Assembly (NCBI GenBank): GCA_016787525.1
Contig: JAEUUP010000042.1
Coordinates: 1-64,000, forward strand
Length of the DNA stretch: 64,000 bases
Origin: Saprospiraceae bacterium
Lineage (GTDB): Bacteria > Bacteroidota > Bacteroidia > Chitinophagales > Saprospiraceae
Direction: 5' to 3'
In this document: positions 1 to 8,180 of the stretch, in pieces
Position numbering within the stretch: position 1 is the first letter of the stretch
How the letters are laid out: each line of letters starts with the position of its first letter
The notes under the pieces: model-generated
Database searches by the model: none
Seen by the model: the letters and a program-made list of their open reading frames with translations, nothing else
Told to the model about the DNA's origin: nothing
Made by a program: the position numbers and the translations under genes

Positions 1-143
1 CGAAAAAAGGGAGGATGGAGCGAGATGTTTTATTTTTTTGAATTGTGGGCTGCGCCCACAATTCAAAAAAATAAAACATCTCGCTCCAAAAGGTCTCTTT
101 GCCGCCGAAGGCGGCTATTTTAAGTTATTTTAGGTACTAAACA
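1..143. repeat. Hairpin-rich repeat element, left end outside window
   Basis: A perfect 34-bp inverted repeat (17-50 and 54-87, loop 51-53) is bounded by GGAGCGAG and CTCGCTCC. To its right is a 6-bp mini-hairpin, GCCGCC-GAA-GGCGGC (101-115), then an AT-rich tail to about 143. Read on the minus strand, the order (TTAGTA-like end, GC mini-hairpin, 13 bases, GGAGCGAG hairpin) matches the element at 3983-4189, with a quite different but still perfectly paired hairpin core. I read it as a second, oppositely oriented member of the same family. The left boundary is not visible. Confidence 0.6.
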
Positions 144-394
144 ATTACCGAACTATTGTTTTTTGCAAATGTAAAATTTGGTTAGCAAAATGTTTTATGA
201 AAAGGACTGAATTTTATAGGATCAAATTTGTTTTAAAACCCATTAAACCAATCCTTAATTTTTAAGTCTATTTTAAAGGTAAAAATATTTAATACTAAAA
301 TCATCTTATATTTTTTCAAAATATAGATTTTATGCTCTTAAATACCTAACTTTGCCGCATAAATTTTATTTAAAACCACTAAACTCCCCACAGC
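144..394. other. AT-rich intergenic leader
   Basis: No open frame or RNA gene is recognised here. The stretch is AT-rich and ends in a Bacteroidota-type promoter element (347-354) that precedes a 31-codon frame. Together with the hairpin repeat before it, it makes up the gene-free left edge of the window. Confidence 0.5.
347..354 (+). promoter_or_regulatory. TAnnTTTG -7 promoter element
   Basis: TAACTTTG fits the Bacteroidota -7 consensus and lies 40 bases before the ATG of the 31-aa small protein. No clear -33 TTTG is seen. Confidence 0.5.
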
Positions 395-490
395 ATGACT
401 TTTTCACATGACATTTGGTTACTAGCTTATCTAATTGTTTGTCTGGTTTTGATGAACATTCCATCCAAAAAACTGAATAAAGCGAAGTAA
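395..490 (+). CDS. 31-aa single-pass membrane micropeptide
   Basis: A 31-codon frame runs from ATG at 395 to TAA at 488-490. The product starts MTFSHDIWLL, has one hydrophobic segment at about residues 7-22 and ends in a basic tail (KKLNKAK), as expected for a small inner-membrane protein with the C-terminus in the cytoplasm. Support comes from context: a TAnnTTTG element 40 bases upstream and a strong terminator starting 12 bases after the stop, so the transcription unit appears to hold this gene alone. I do not recognise a family. The function is unknown; it could also be a small RNA in which the frame is incidental. Confidence 0.5.
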   Translation: MTFSHDIWLLAYLIVCLVLMNIPSKKLNKAK

Positions 491-501
491 TTTAAAATCA
501 A

Positions 502-537
502 AAAGCCCGTTTCTAATATGAAACGGGCTTTCGTTTT
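502..537 (+). terminator. Rho-independent terminator
   Basis: A stem of AAGCCCGTTTC paired with GAAACGGGCTT (502-530, loop TAATAT) is followed by a T-rich tract. It ends the micropeptide transcript on the plus strand. The arrangement may also stop the converging gene that ends at 558. Confidence 0.85.
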
Positions 538-557
538 TTTATATACCCTCAAAGGTT

Positions 558-1382
558 TTACCTATTGCTAACGGGCGGGCAACGTAAATCACCAAAATAA
601 TAGACAAGACCAACGCCCAGAAATGTAAACATATCATTGCTTCTCGAATCACCTCTTTGGCGACCAAATTGTCCTATTTTCTTTCCTTCAGCGTCAGGTA
701 CTGAGGGGTCTGAAAGGAGAACAGCAATATCACCGTGTTGCTTACGAATTTCGTTCATATTAGGATATGTCTTACTCACATCATCGAGGTAATCGGTGAA
801 TAACTTTCGAGCACTCAACTCGATATTGATACTCCAAACTTCATTCAGCGCAATTTTAAAACCTCCACCATAAGCAAGAGCCATTTGGGTTGTATAGTAT
901 TCTTCGCCTCTAAACTGTCCCTCTGTGCCTAATGGGCGCAAGTCGTACCAAGTACCGTCATATTTACCTTGTGGATTGAAGTGATATACACTTAACCCTC
1001 CAAATAAGTAGGGTGTAAACCACTGCGATTTATCAAAATAGTTATAAGGCAAAAAATTGAACTCGAATTGCCCCGTACCATCAACTAAGACCGAGCGAAA
1101 GTTGAGATTGCGACGTTGCTCGAATATATTACTTGAATACTTGTCATCAGCACTGATAGATCCATAGTTGGCCGACATTTTTAGGCACAAACGGTCATTG
1201 AAATTGAATCTAAAAATACCTCCACCTGCGAAACCAGGTCTTTTTAAACTAAAATTTGTGTTTAAGTCACCAAAATAGTGTGATACACCTGCCCAACCAC
1301 CAATTTCCCAACCTCGTTGTGCTTGTATCATATTTTGCTGAAAAAAGAAAAGAGTCGCTAATAGCCAAAAGAGTTTTTTCAC
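558..1382 (-). CDS. PorG-like (DUF6089) outer-membrane protein
   Basis: The product resembles the DUF6089/PorG group of Bacteroidota outer-membrane proteins, some of which are part of the type IX secretion machinery. Visible features are an N-terminal signal peptide (KKLFWLLATLFFF, ending near QAQ), an early GGWAGVSHYFGDLN segment typical of the group, and alternating aromatic beta strands through the terminal VGLVYYFGDLR. I chose GTG at 1382 because it puts the signal peptide at the very N-terminus (274 aa); a TTG at 1424 would add 14 residues. A CAAAGTTA (TAACTTTG on the minus strand) at 1499-1506 is a plausible promoter. The family call is good; an actual role in type IX secretion is inferred. 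Confidence 0.7.
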   Translation of the reverse strand: MKKLFWLLATLFFFQQNMIQAQRGWEIGGWAGVSHYFGDLNTNFSLKRPGFAGGGIFRFNFNDRLCLKMSANYGSISADDKYSSNIFEQRRNLNFRSVLVDGTGQFEFNFLPYNYFDKSQWFTPYLFGGLSVYHFNPQGKYDGTWYDLRPLGTEGQFRGEEYYTTQMALAYGGGFKIALNEVWSINIELSARKLFTDYLDDVSKTYPNMNEIRKQHGDIAVLLSDPSVPDAEGKKIGQFGRQRGDSRSNDMFTFLGVGLVYYFGDLRCPPVSNR

Positions 1383-1498
1383 TAGTTTATATTTATTGAG
1401 TGGATGATAGATAAATATGTTCAAATCGATTATCCTATAAAACCAAGCAGTTTCATTCTTGAAATTTAAGCTTTTTTATAGTTTTTTCAAAAATTGTG

Positions 1499-1506
1499 CA
1501 AAGTTA
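1499..1506 (-). promoter_or_regulatory. TAnnTTTG -7 promoter element
   Basis: TAACTTTG on the minus strand lies about 75-115 bases before the possible starts of the PorG-like gene. Only the -7 element is evident. Confidence 0.4.
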
Positions 1507-1574
1507 TCTAAAAACGTAAAACCAATGAAATTTCTTACAATGAGCATATAGATTTAACTAAATTAAATCGAGTT

Positions 1575-2216
1575 TTAGCGACTTTTTGCCTCAATAAAGT
1601 TCGCCCAATCACTCAATCGGTTCGCACGTCCACTTTGAGCAAAGTTCAAACAATCAAGCGTCGAAATACCAAACGTTTGTTGGATTCTTGAAAATACGGT
1701 TGTAGCTGCACGTGAATCGTGTAGAACAGTCACTACATCAGTCCGACCACCAAAAATTTCTTTAATGGTTTTGTATGTATGATTGGCTTTTTGCACAACC
1801 CCTAACCAGTTGTCACGTGTCCCTCCGTAACGAACACGCATGTCATCATAAAACTTTGCTTCATCATCTGTCAAGCCCCAATTATTGTGGTCATTTGCTG
1901 TTCGGATATCCGTAAAAACAGGGGACTCATATTCTTCTTTTATGGCACTCAACACATTGTCCACTTCTGGTGTAGGTTTATTTATTTTTTCAAGACGTTC
2001 TTTGGGCAAAGTCCTATTCTGATATTCTCCCGAATGCACATCCATGACAGTAGCTTTATGTTCTGTATCTACTGTCTTGTAAACACCAAAAACCTGCAGT
2101 ATGATTAACACACTTGCAATGCCAATAATGAATAAAAGCCACGGGAAGCCACCTTTTTCATCATCATGAGTATAAGGTTTTTGGGTATGAGATTGATTTT
2201 TCATTTCGTCGGTCAT
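1575..2216 (-). CDS. Single-pass membrane protein of unknown function
   Basis: 213 aa, not recognised. An N-terminal cytoplasmic stretch rich in His, Lys and Asp (residues 1-24) is followed by one transmembrane helix (about 25-45, WLLFIIGIASVLIILQVFG) and a soluble C-terminal region of about 165 residues that should face the periplasm. No catalytic motif stands out; the tail is charged and contains the segments VRYGGTRDNWLG and VTVLHDSR. ATG at 2216; ATG four codons later is an alternative. It stands alone between the PorG-like gene and the divergent M48 protease gene. It could be an anchor or accessory protein of the envelope. Confidence 0.6.
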   Translation of the reverse strand: MTDEMKNQSHTQKPYTHDDEKGGFPWLLFIIGIASVLIILQVFGVYKTVDTEHKATVMDVHSGEYQNRTLPKERLEKINKPTPEVDNVLSAIKEEYESPVFTDIRTANDHNNWGLTDDEAKFYDDMRVRYGGTRDNWLGVVQKANHTYKTIKEIFGGRTDVVTVLHDSRAATTVFSRIQQTFGISTLDCLNFAQSGRANRLSDWANFIEAKSR

Positions 2217-2467
2217 TTAAATTTGTTATTGTAATCGTCAAATTTCTGTGTGTATTGGCATTTTTTGTCAAAAACACCCCCTCAGTAAAAACAATCTTTC
2301 AGACGAGAAATGTTCATTCGGTTACATATTTTTTCAAAAAAGTGACAGGATATTTATTCGTAAAACAAAAATATGGTGCTAACTACTTGAACCAAAGACA
2401 AATTAAAGCTCACTATTTTATTTATCTTGATAAAACACTAATTTTACCTCAATAAAAATTACACATT

Positions 2468-3946
2468 ATGAATATTATGCAATTTAATTATTTTGCAAAA
2501 GCCTCTACACTGATTGCGGCACTACTTGTTTTTAATAACTGTTCACGCAATCCTGTTACTGGAAAAAAGGAATTGTCTTTCATGTCTGAATCACAAGAAT
2601 TAGCTCTTGGGCAAGAATCAGATCCTTCCATTCAAGCTGAATTTGGTGTCTATCCAGATTCCCTTCTACAGCAATACCTGACCATCAGAGGGAAAGAAAT
2701 GGCAAAAATTTCGCACCGTCCCAATCTAGATTTCCAGTTCAAAGTAATGGATTCTGAGGTAGTCAATGCCTTCGCGGTGCCAGGAGGTTATGTTTATTTT
2801 ACACGTGGCATTCTAGCTCATTTCAACAATGAAGCCCAAATGATGGGCGTTTTGGGACATGAAATAGGTCACGTGACCGCGAGACATGGTGCACAGCAGC
2901 AAACTAAGCAAATTTTATTGCAAGGTGGTTTGATTGTCGGCATGATTGCCTCACCCAAGTTTGCCCAATATGCCGAACAAGCCAGCCAAGGCTTACAACT
3001 TTTGATGCTCAAATACAGTCGCGACCATGAGTCTCAATCCGACAAATTGGGTGTTGAGTATTCCTCTCGCACAGGCTATGATGCTAAAGAAATGGCAGGT
3101 TTTTTTCAAACCATCGGACGTATCCAAGAAGCTGCAGGAGCGAATATTCCGACTTTTTTATCAACGCATCCGGATCCAGGGGATCGCTACAAAAATGTGA
3201 CCGCAATGGCTATTGCCGAACAACAAGCCAATCCGAACAAATCGTATGATGTCAATCGCGATGGTTATTTGCGGCGCATAGATGGCATTGTTTATGGCGA
3301 AGACCCCCGTCAAGGTTATGTTGACAACAACAATTTCTATCATCCGGAATTGAAATTTGAATTCCCTATCCCTTCAGCATGGAAAACGCATAATTCACCG
3401 ACTCAATTTCAAATGGCTTCAAGCGATCAAAAAGCCATGATGATTTTGACCTTAGCCCCCGAAAAAACATTGTCAGAGGCGGCTAATGCTATTGTTCAAA
3501 AACACAAACTCAAAGTCGTTGACCAGCGCAATACGACCATCAATGGTTTGCAAGCCATCGTGCAAATCGGCGATCAAGTGCCTGAAAATGCTCAAAATGC
3601 CCAACAAGCAACTCAAAACACAGTACGTGTGATGACTACTTTCATCGCTTATAATGGTATGAATTACATCATACACGGTGTGGCAGGTATTGCAGACTTC
3701 CCTCAGTATGAGCGCACTTTTTTGAATACCATGAATGGTTTTAGAGCTTTGACAGATTATTCAAAAATAAACGTCACACCTTATCGTGTTCGCATCAAAA
3801 CTGTTTACAACGATGCGACCTTACAAGAGGCTCTACGCTCATTCAATACACCTGACAGCAAATTAAAAGAGTTGGCTATTTTGAATGGTATGGAATTGAC
3901 AGATCGTGTGACACGTGGTATGCTGATAAAAACGATCGAGAAGTGA
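2468..3946 (+). CDS. M48 family metalloprotease, lipoprotein
   Basis: A zinc endopeptidase of the M48 family, which in bacteria handles misfolded envelope proteins (BepA/LoiP type). The zinc site is visible: HEIGH at residues 131-135 and the third ligand Glu188 in an ExxxD arrangement (E188, D192). A lipoprotein signal ends at Cys25 (LLVFNNC), so the enzyme is probably anchored in the outer membrane and faces the periplasm. The 492-aa length exceeds a bare M48 domain; residues after about 290 form an extra region, with a C-terminal segment (LKELAILNGMEL) that looks LysM-like. Start ATG 2468; an in-frame ATG three codons later is possible. Monocistronic, followed by the hairpin element. Confidence 0.88.
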   Translation: MNIMQFNYFAKASTLIAALLVFNNCSRNPVTGKKELSFMSESQELALGQESDPSIQAEFGVYPDSLLQQYLTIRGKEMAKISHRPNLDFQFKVMDSEVVNAFAVPGGYVYFTRGILAHFNNEAQMMGVLGHEIGHVTARHGAQQQTKQILLQGGLIVGMIASPKFAQYAEQASQGLQLLMLKYSRDHESQSDKLGVEYSSRTGYDAKEMAGFFQTIGRIQEAAGANIPTFLSTHPDPGDRYKNVTAMAIAEQQANPNKSYDVNRDGYLRRIDGIVYGEDPRQGYVDNNNFYHPELKFEFPIPSAWKTHNSPTQFQMASSDQKAMMILTLAPEKTLSEAANAIVQKHKLKVVDQRNTTINGLQAIVQIGDQVPENAQNAQQATQNTVRVMTTFIAYNGMNYIIHGVAGIADFPQYERTFLNTMNGFRALTDYSKINVTPYRVRIKTVYNDATLQEALRSFNTPDSKLKELAILNGMELTDRVTRGMLIKTIEK

Positions 3947-3982
3947 TTGATAAACAAAGTACCCCCTCAGTATAAAAGTGTT

Positions 3983-4189
3983 TTAAGTAGTCAAAAATAA
4001 GTTTTCGCCGCCAAAGGCGGCGAAAAGGACTTTGAGGAGCGAGCGATTTTTTGATTACAATTTTGGCAAAGCCAAAATTGTAATCAAAAAATCGCTCGCT
4101 CCAATAGAAAAACTTTCAAAGTACGTCTTTTGCGCGTAGCGCAAAACAGTGAGTATCAAACACGCGAAAACTTATTTCTGATTACTTAA
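3983..4189. repeat. 207-bp hairpin element with 26-bp terminal inverted repeats
   Basis: The ends are inverted repeats with 2 mismatches in 26 (3983-4008 against 4164-4189, TTAAGTA... / ...TACTTAA). Inside are three hairpins: TTTTCGCCGCC-AAA-GGCGGCGAAAA (4002-4026), a perfect 32-bp stem bounded by GGAGCGAG/CTCGCTCC (4036-4067 and 4071-4102, loop AAA) and TTTTGCGC-GTA-GCGCAAAA (4128-4146). It has no coding capacity. It resembles a MITE or REPIN-type element. I see no clear target-site duplication. The structure at 1-143 looks like an inverted relative. Confidence 0.7.
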
Positions 4190-4230
4190 GAACTAAAAGT
4201 TGGTGAAGTGCAGACCTCACCACCTTTTTT

Positions 4231-4698
4231 TTACATCAATTTTTCTAAAACATAATAAACAGCAGGGCAAAAAGTGCTGTTTTTCAAAGTAATATTCTGT
4301 TTTTTGAGCAAAATATCTTCATCAGTGTAGGGGAAGCGATGACAATCCGAAGGGCGCACTTCATAAATATTACAATAATTGTCTGCACCTAAAAAAGGAC
4401 AAGGCTTTGATACGACCACAAAATCCCCATCTTCATCGCGGCGTAAATACTTATCCATCAATTCCGATTCGCGCATTTTCAGATATTTGGCAATGCGTTT
4501 GATGTCAGGCGGCTTGAATCGCGGTGAATAGTTTTTGCAACAATTTGCACAGGACAAACAATCAATTTGAGAAAACGCTTCTTCGTGCAAACGAGGCAAT
4601 TGTTTCAAAACCTTATTTTTGTCTGCCGTTTGAAACCATTTTTTGTATATTTTCTGTCTTTCTGCTGACTTTTGTTCCCAATTGTTCAATATTTCCAT
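4231..4698 (-). CDS. YkgJ-type cysteine-cluster protein
   Basis: 155 aa, YkgJ/UPF0153 family, small proteins thought to bind zinc or an iron-sulfur cluster; the biochemical role is not established. The characteristic cysteines are present: C47, C50, C53 and C54 in DCLSCANCC, then KPCPFL, YCNIYEVRP and DCHRFPY near residues 98-125. Start ATG at 4698. The gene lies between the hairpin element and a divergent secreted-protein gene. A weak GC hairpin with a T tract at 4200-4230 lies just beyond its stop but reads in the plus direction, so it is not clearly its terminator. Confidence 0.85.
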   Translation of the reverse strand: MEILNNWEQKSAERQKIYKKWFQTADKNKVLKQLPRLHEEAFSQIDCLSCANCCKNYSPRFKPPDIKRIAKYLKMRESELMDKYLRRDEDGDFVVVSKPCPFLGADNYCNIYEVRPSDCHRFPYTDEDILLKKQNITLKNSTFCPAVYYVLEKLM

Positions 4699-4798
4699 GT
4701 TTCAAAAATACTTAAACTTTTTATATCTTCACGTTTTACAATTTGCGATAGCAGCGTAAAATTGTCTCGTATCGTTTCAGCAATAAAATTTCAAAACA

Positions 4799-5329
4799 AT
4801 GCGCCGTTCAATCATCTTTTTTTATTTTTTTCTATCTATCAATGCCATTTTAGCTCAAAAAGTCTTGAAATTAGACACGCCTCGCAACCCTTCTCGCATG
4901 AGTTTCCTCATCGGCTCGACAATAACATTTCAGACTGAGGGGGATGATAAAAAAAATAAAATCTGGACAACACGCCGTATCACAGGTTTCGACCTCGACC
5001 GTCATCAGATTTTGTTCGACGATTGGGCTGTGACTGTCGAGGACATTTCGGCTGTCCGAAAGGGAAATGAAAGACGTTTTATTCACAAAACAGGCGCGGC
5101 TTTGTTCACTTTCGGGACAGGTGCTGCTTTTTTTGGAATGTTGGGCAAATTGACTCCCAATTGTCCCAACTGCAACGAAGCAATGGTCATAGGTGCAAGC
5201 TCAGGCGTTGTTGGTTGGCTTTTAACCCGCATTTCAGGCTTCAAAACCTTTAAAATTGATGGTAAAAACAATAAATTACGCCTACTCGATTTGACACCAA
5301 AACCAGAAAAACCATCAGATAAAGTTTAA
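4799..5329 (+). CDS. Exported protein of unknown function
   Basis: 176 aa, not recognised. A signal peptide (residues 1-19, IIFFYFFLSINAILA) precedes the mature protein. Residues 20-95 look beta-rich and soluble; residues about 96-145 contain two hydrophobic glycine-rich stretches (AALFTFGTGAAFFGML and VIGASSGVVGWLLT) that may form a membrane hairpin, separated by a Cys pair (NCPNC). The tail is rich in Lys and Pro. One copy of the 9-mer encodes TEG near residue 46. The stop codon overlaps the stop of the convergent M16 gene by four bases. Confidence 0.6.
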   Translation: MRRSIIFFYFFLSINAILAQKVLKLDTPRNPSRMSFLIGSTITFQTEGDDKKNKIWTTRRITGFDLDRHQILFDDWAVTVEDISAVRKGNERRFIHKTGAALFTFGTGAAFFGMLGKLTPNCPNCNEAMVIGASSGVVGWLLTRISGFKTFKIDGKNNKLRLLDLTPKPEKPSDKV

Positions 5330-6633
5330 AAATCACCCACAATCACTTCAAACATATCTTCTTTGTTTAAATACTTTTGCGCCAAATCACGCAAAATAGT
5401 AGGTGTAACAGAGCGAATATTATCCACGAACTGTGTAAAAGAGTCGAAAGGCATATCTTCCAAAACATAGGTGCGAATCACATCGTTGACCGCAAATGGG
5501 CCATCTACCATTGTCAACATATTGCCCAAAAGATAATTGCGCACCATCGTCAGCTCGTCGTCGCCGACCAAGTCGTTTTGCAAAATATCCATCTCCCTAT
5601 AAACTTCAACGAGGGCTTTTTCCACAAATTCGTTACCAATTTCAGAACCTATGTAAAAAAAACTTTCGCCAAACATCGTATCTGTCATCGAATTGATATT
5701 GTACGTATATCCTTTGTCCTCACGAATATTACTCATTAGGCGCGACCCAAAATAGCCACCTAAAATGGTATTCAGCACAAAAAAACCATCGTAGTCGGGA
5801 TCTTTCCTATTTCCCATGCGCCTGCCTATGCGAATTGCAGCTTGCAGCGTATCGGGATTTTTAACGCGTATTTTTTCTGGTTTTACGTTGTCCATACTGA
5901 GGGGTCTATTTTGTTTGATGGCTGTGCTTTTATTTTGACCCAAGTATTGATTCAACAAAGTCAAAATCGAATCGTCAAAATTGCCACTCAAAAAAATCAC
6001 CATATTGTCGGAGGTATAGTGATTGCGATGAAATATCTGCAAGTCCTCCGTCGTCAAAGCGCGGTAGTCATCGGGTATCGAACTGTAGCCGTAAGGCGAT
6101 TCAGCACCAAAAGCCATTTCAGTGATGGTGCGATAGGCAATCACATCGTTTTTGGTCAATTCAACTGCCAAATTTTGAATATTATTCTCCACAAAAGTTG
6201 TCAACTCCTTCTGAGGAAAAGTTGGTTGTTGGATAATCTCCGCTAACAGCGGTAAAAGTTTCGGAAAATGCTTAGTCATACAATACAAAGTCACATTGCT
6301 CGTGTCCATATTGATGGGCATTTTCAAAGTACCCGCCCAAAAATCGAGTTGGTGGGCAATTTCTGCCGAATTGTAACTCGCTGTCCCTTCACGCAAGAGG
6401 CGAGAAGTGGCGCGCATAGTCATTTTTTTCGTTTCTTGTGAACGCCCTGACAGCACTGTAACATCAATTTTCATAATCTCTTGCGTGCCTAAACGGGTTT
6501 GATAGACAGGAATACCGTTGTCGAGCTTGGCTACTGAGGGGTGGGGTAACTCCAATGAAGTCACTTCAAAAATAGGTGGCGGTGTTTTCCGAAACGACTG
6601 ACTTATTTTTTTCTGAACCGTTTTCAAAGACAT
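5326..6633 (-). CDS. M16-family peptidase-like protein lacking the zinc motif
   Basis: An M16 (pitrilysin/mitochondrial processing peptidase-like) protein of 435 aa. Active members carry HxxEH in the N-terminal half; here the corresponding helix reads SRLLREGTASY, so the metal ligands are missing. The C-terminal substrate-binding Arg/Tyr segment is kept (SNIREDKGYTYN). Such proteins usually act as the non-catalytic partner of an active subunit encoded next door, but no active M16 gene is in this window. I start at ATG 6633, where the product begins MSLKTVQKK; a TTG ten codons upstream is less likely. Two 9-mer copies fall in this gene (5896, 6533). Confidence 0.8.
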   Translation of the reverse strand: MSLKTVQKKISQSFRKTPPPIFEVTSLELPHPSVAKLDNGIPVYQTRLGTQEIMKIDVTVLSGRSQETKKMTMRATSRLLREGTASYNSAEIAHQLDFWAGTLKMPINMDTSNVTLYCMTKHFPKLLPLLAEIIQQPTFPQKELTTFVENNIQNLAVELTKNDVIAYRTITEMAFGAESPYGYSSIPDDYRALTTEDLQIFHRNHYTSDNMVIFLSGNFDDSILTLLNQYLGQNKSTAIKQNRPLSMDNVKPEKIRVKNPDTLQAAIRIGRRMGNRKDPDYDGFFVLNTILGGYFGSRLMSNIREDKGYTYNINSMTDTMFGESFFYIGSEIGNEFVEKALVEVYREMDILQNDLVGDDELTMVRNYLLGNMLTMVDGPFAVNDVIRTYVLEDMPFDSFTQFVDNIRSVTPTILRDLAQKYLNKEDMFEVIVGDF

Positions 6634-6740
6634 AATTTTCTGTTTTAAAGTGCAAAGGTTCAAAATAAACAGCTATTGTGAACAGTTTGTGAGTAGTTTT
6701 TAATTTTTTTGCAAAAAAATCAAACGCATTTTGCTACAAA

Positions 6741-8180
6741 ATGACAAAACGCATCTTTTGGCTCGTCCTTATTGGCTATCTATTGGTGACAGCTTACTTT
6801 GTAGGTTGGACGTATTATCGCTCGTGCGACCAAGCTGAACGCAGCAATTTGTTTCGTTTGGAGGGCATTGCCAATGCTGTTGCACTACAAATTGATGCGG
6901 ATGTTCATACTCATATCGTTGCTAAATATGGTACAAAAGATGCTATTTTGTTCAATGCACAAGACACCAATTACTACAAAATTCACTATGTTTTAGCGCG
7001 AAATGCGGTTGCCAACATGCTCAAAACACCTGTTTATACGATGGTATTTGACTCAACAAAACAGTATTTTGAGTTCATCGGTACATCTGCTGATACACCC
7101 TATTTTCGGCACGAATACCGTAGTTTCAAACCTATTTTGAAAGAGAAATATACTGAGGGGGGGCTTATTTCGATGTATAACGACGAATTTGGTACTTGGT
7201 TGTCAGCATTTTCACCCATTCGTGATAGGCTTGGACGACCTATTGGAGTTGTGATGGTGGATGAACAGTTCGACAAATTCATTACACGCGCTCGGATGGC
7301 TGCGGTTCAAAATTTACTAGTCTCGCTTTTCATCATTTTGCCCATCATTTTGCTGCTGATTTATTGGCTGCGACGTATGTTGTCTCGAGAAGAACGCTTA
7401 AAAGATAAGCTTGAAAAAGCCTATAAAACCAACCTCAAAATCAGCCGAGAACTCGAAGTCAGTTATGAAAAGCTTGCCTCAATTAATACCTTACGCAAGG
7501 AAATGATTGCCAATATTTCGCACGATTTGCGCACACCTTTGACCAATTTATCGGGCTATATTGAAACGCTGTTCATGCGTCGACACGATATTTCGATGGC
7601 AGAACGAGAGCGTTTTTTGACAATTGCTCAAAAAGAATCGCAAAGACTTAAAAAATTGATAGATGACTTGTTTGAACTCTCAAAACTGGAGTCGAATCAG
7701 ATAGAATTGAAAACAGAACCGTTTCCGATTGCTGAATTGTTACAAGATATTGTTGCTAAATATGAAATTGTTTGTACTGAAAAAGGTCTTACTATCACAA
7801 CCCACTTTTCAGAAAATCTGCCTTGGGTTGTGGCTGATATTAAGCTCATCGACCGCGTTTTGCAAAATCTTTTTGACAATGCTATTCGCTACAATCAGCC
7901 CAGTGGGTGTATTGATTTAAATCTACAAAGAAATGATTGTCAATTGGTTATAAAAATATCAAATACAGGGGAAACTATCCCTTCCTCGGTATTGTCTCAG
8001 ATTTTTGACCGCTATTTCAAAAATTCAGAAGTTGAAGGCAGTACAGGTTTGGGTTTAGCAATTGTGAAAAAAATTATGGATTTGCACCAATGTCCAATTT
8101 CGGTGGACAGCACTGAGGGGGTCACTTCTTTTACTTTTTCGCTACCAATCTACAACTATCTCACTTCTTCAAAATCCTGA
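6741..8180 (+). CDS. Membrane sensor histidine kinase
   Basis: 479 aa. Transmembrane helices at about residues 4-24 and 190-212 enclose a periplasmic sensing domain. The HisKA segment NISHDLRTPLTNL places the phosphorylated residue at His261, and the ATP-binding domain shows the N box (FDNAIRYN, about 378) and G box (GSTGLGLAIV, about 433-443). There is no response-regulator gene beside it, so it is an orphan kinase here. Two 9-mer copies are in frame as TEG. Its last 20 bases overlap the convergent OmpA-family gene. Confidence 0.9.
   Translation: MTKRIFWLVLIGYLLVTAYFVGWTYYRSCDQAERSNLFRLEGIANAVALQIDADVHTHIVAKYGTKDAILFNAQDTNYYKIHYVLARNAVANMLKTPVYTMVFDSTKQYFEFIGTSADTPYFRHEYRSFKPILKEKYTEGGLISMYNDEFGTWLSAFSPIRDRLGRPIGVVMVDEQFDKFITRARMAAVQNLLVSLFIILPIILLLIYWLRRMLSREERLKDKLEKAYKTNLKISRELEVSYEKLASINTLRKEMIANISHDLRTPLTNLSGYIETLFMRRHDISMAERERFLTIAQKESQRLKKLIDDLFELSKLESNQIELKTEPFPIAELLQDIVAKYEIVCTEKGLTITTHFSENLPWVVADIKLIDRVLQNLFDNAIRYNQPSGCIDLNLQRNDCQLVIKISNTGETIPSSVLSQIFDRYFKNSEVEGSTGLGLAIVKKIMDLHQCPISVDSTEGVTSFTFSLPIYNYLTSSKS

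Noticed and set aside
4196-4230. GGTGA/TCACC hairpin with T run as terminator of the YkgJ-type gene
   Set aside because: Its T tract lies on the plus strand, opposite to that gene, and the stem is only five base pairs.
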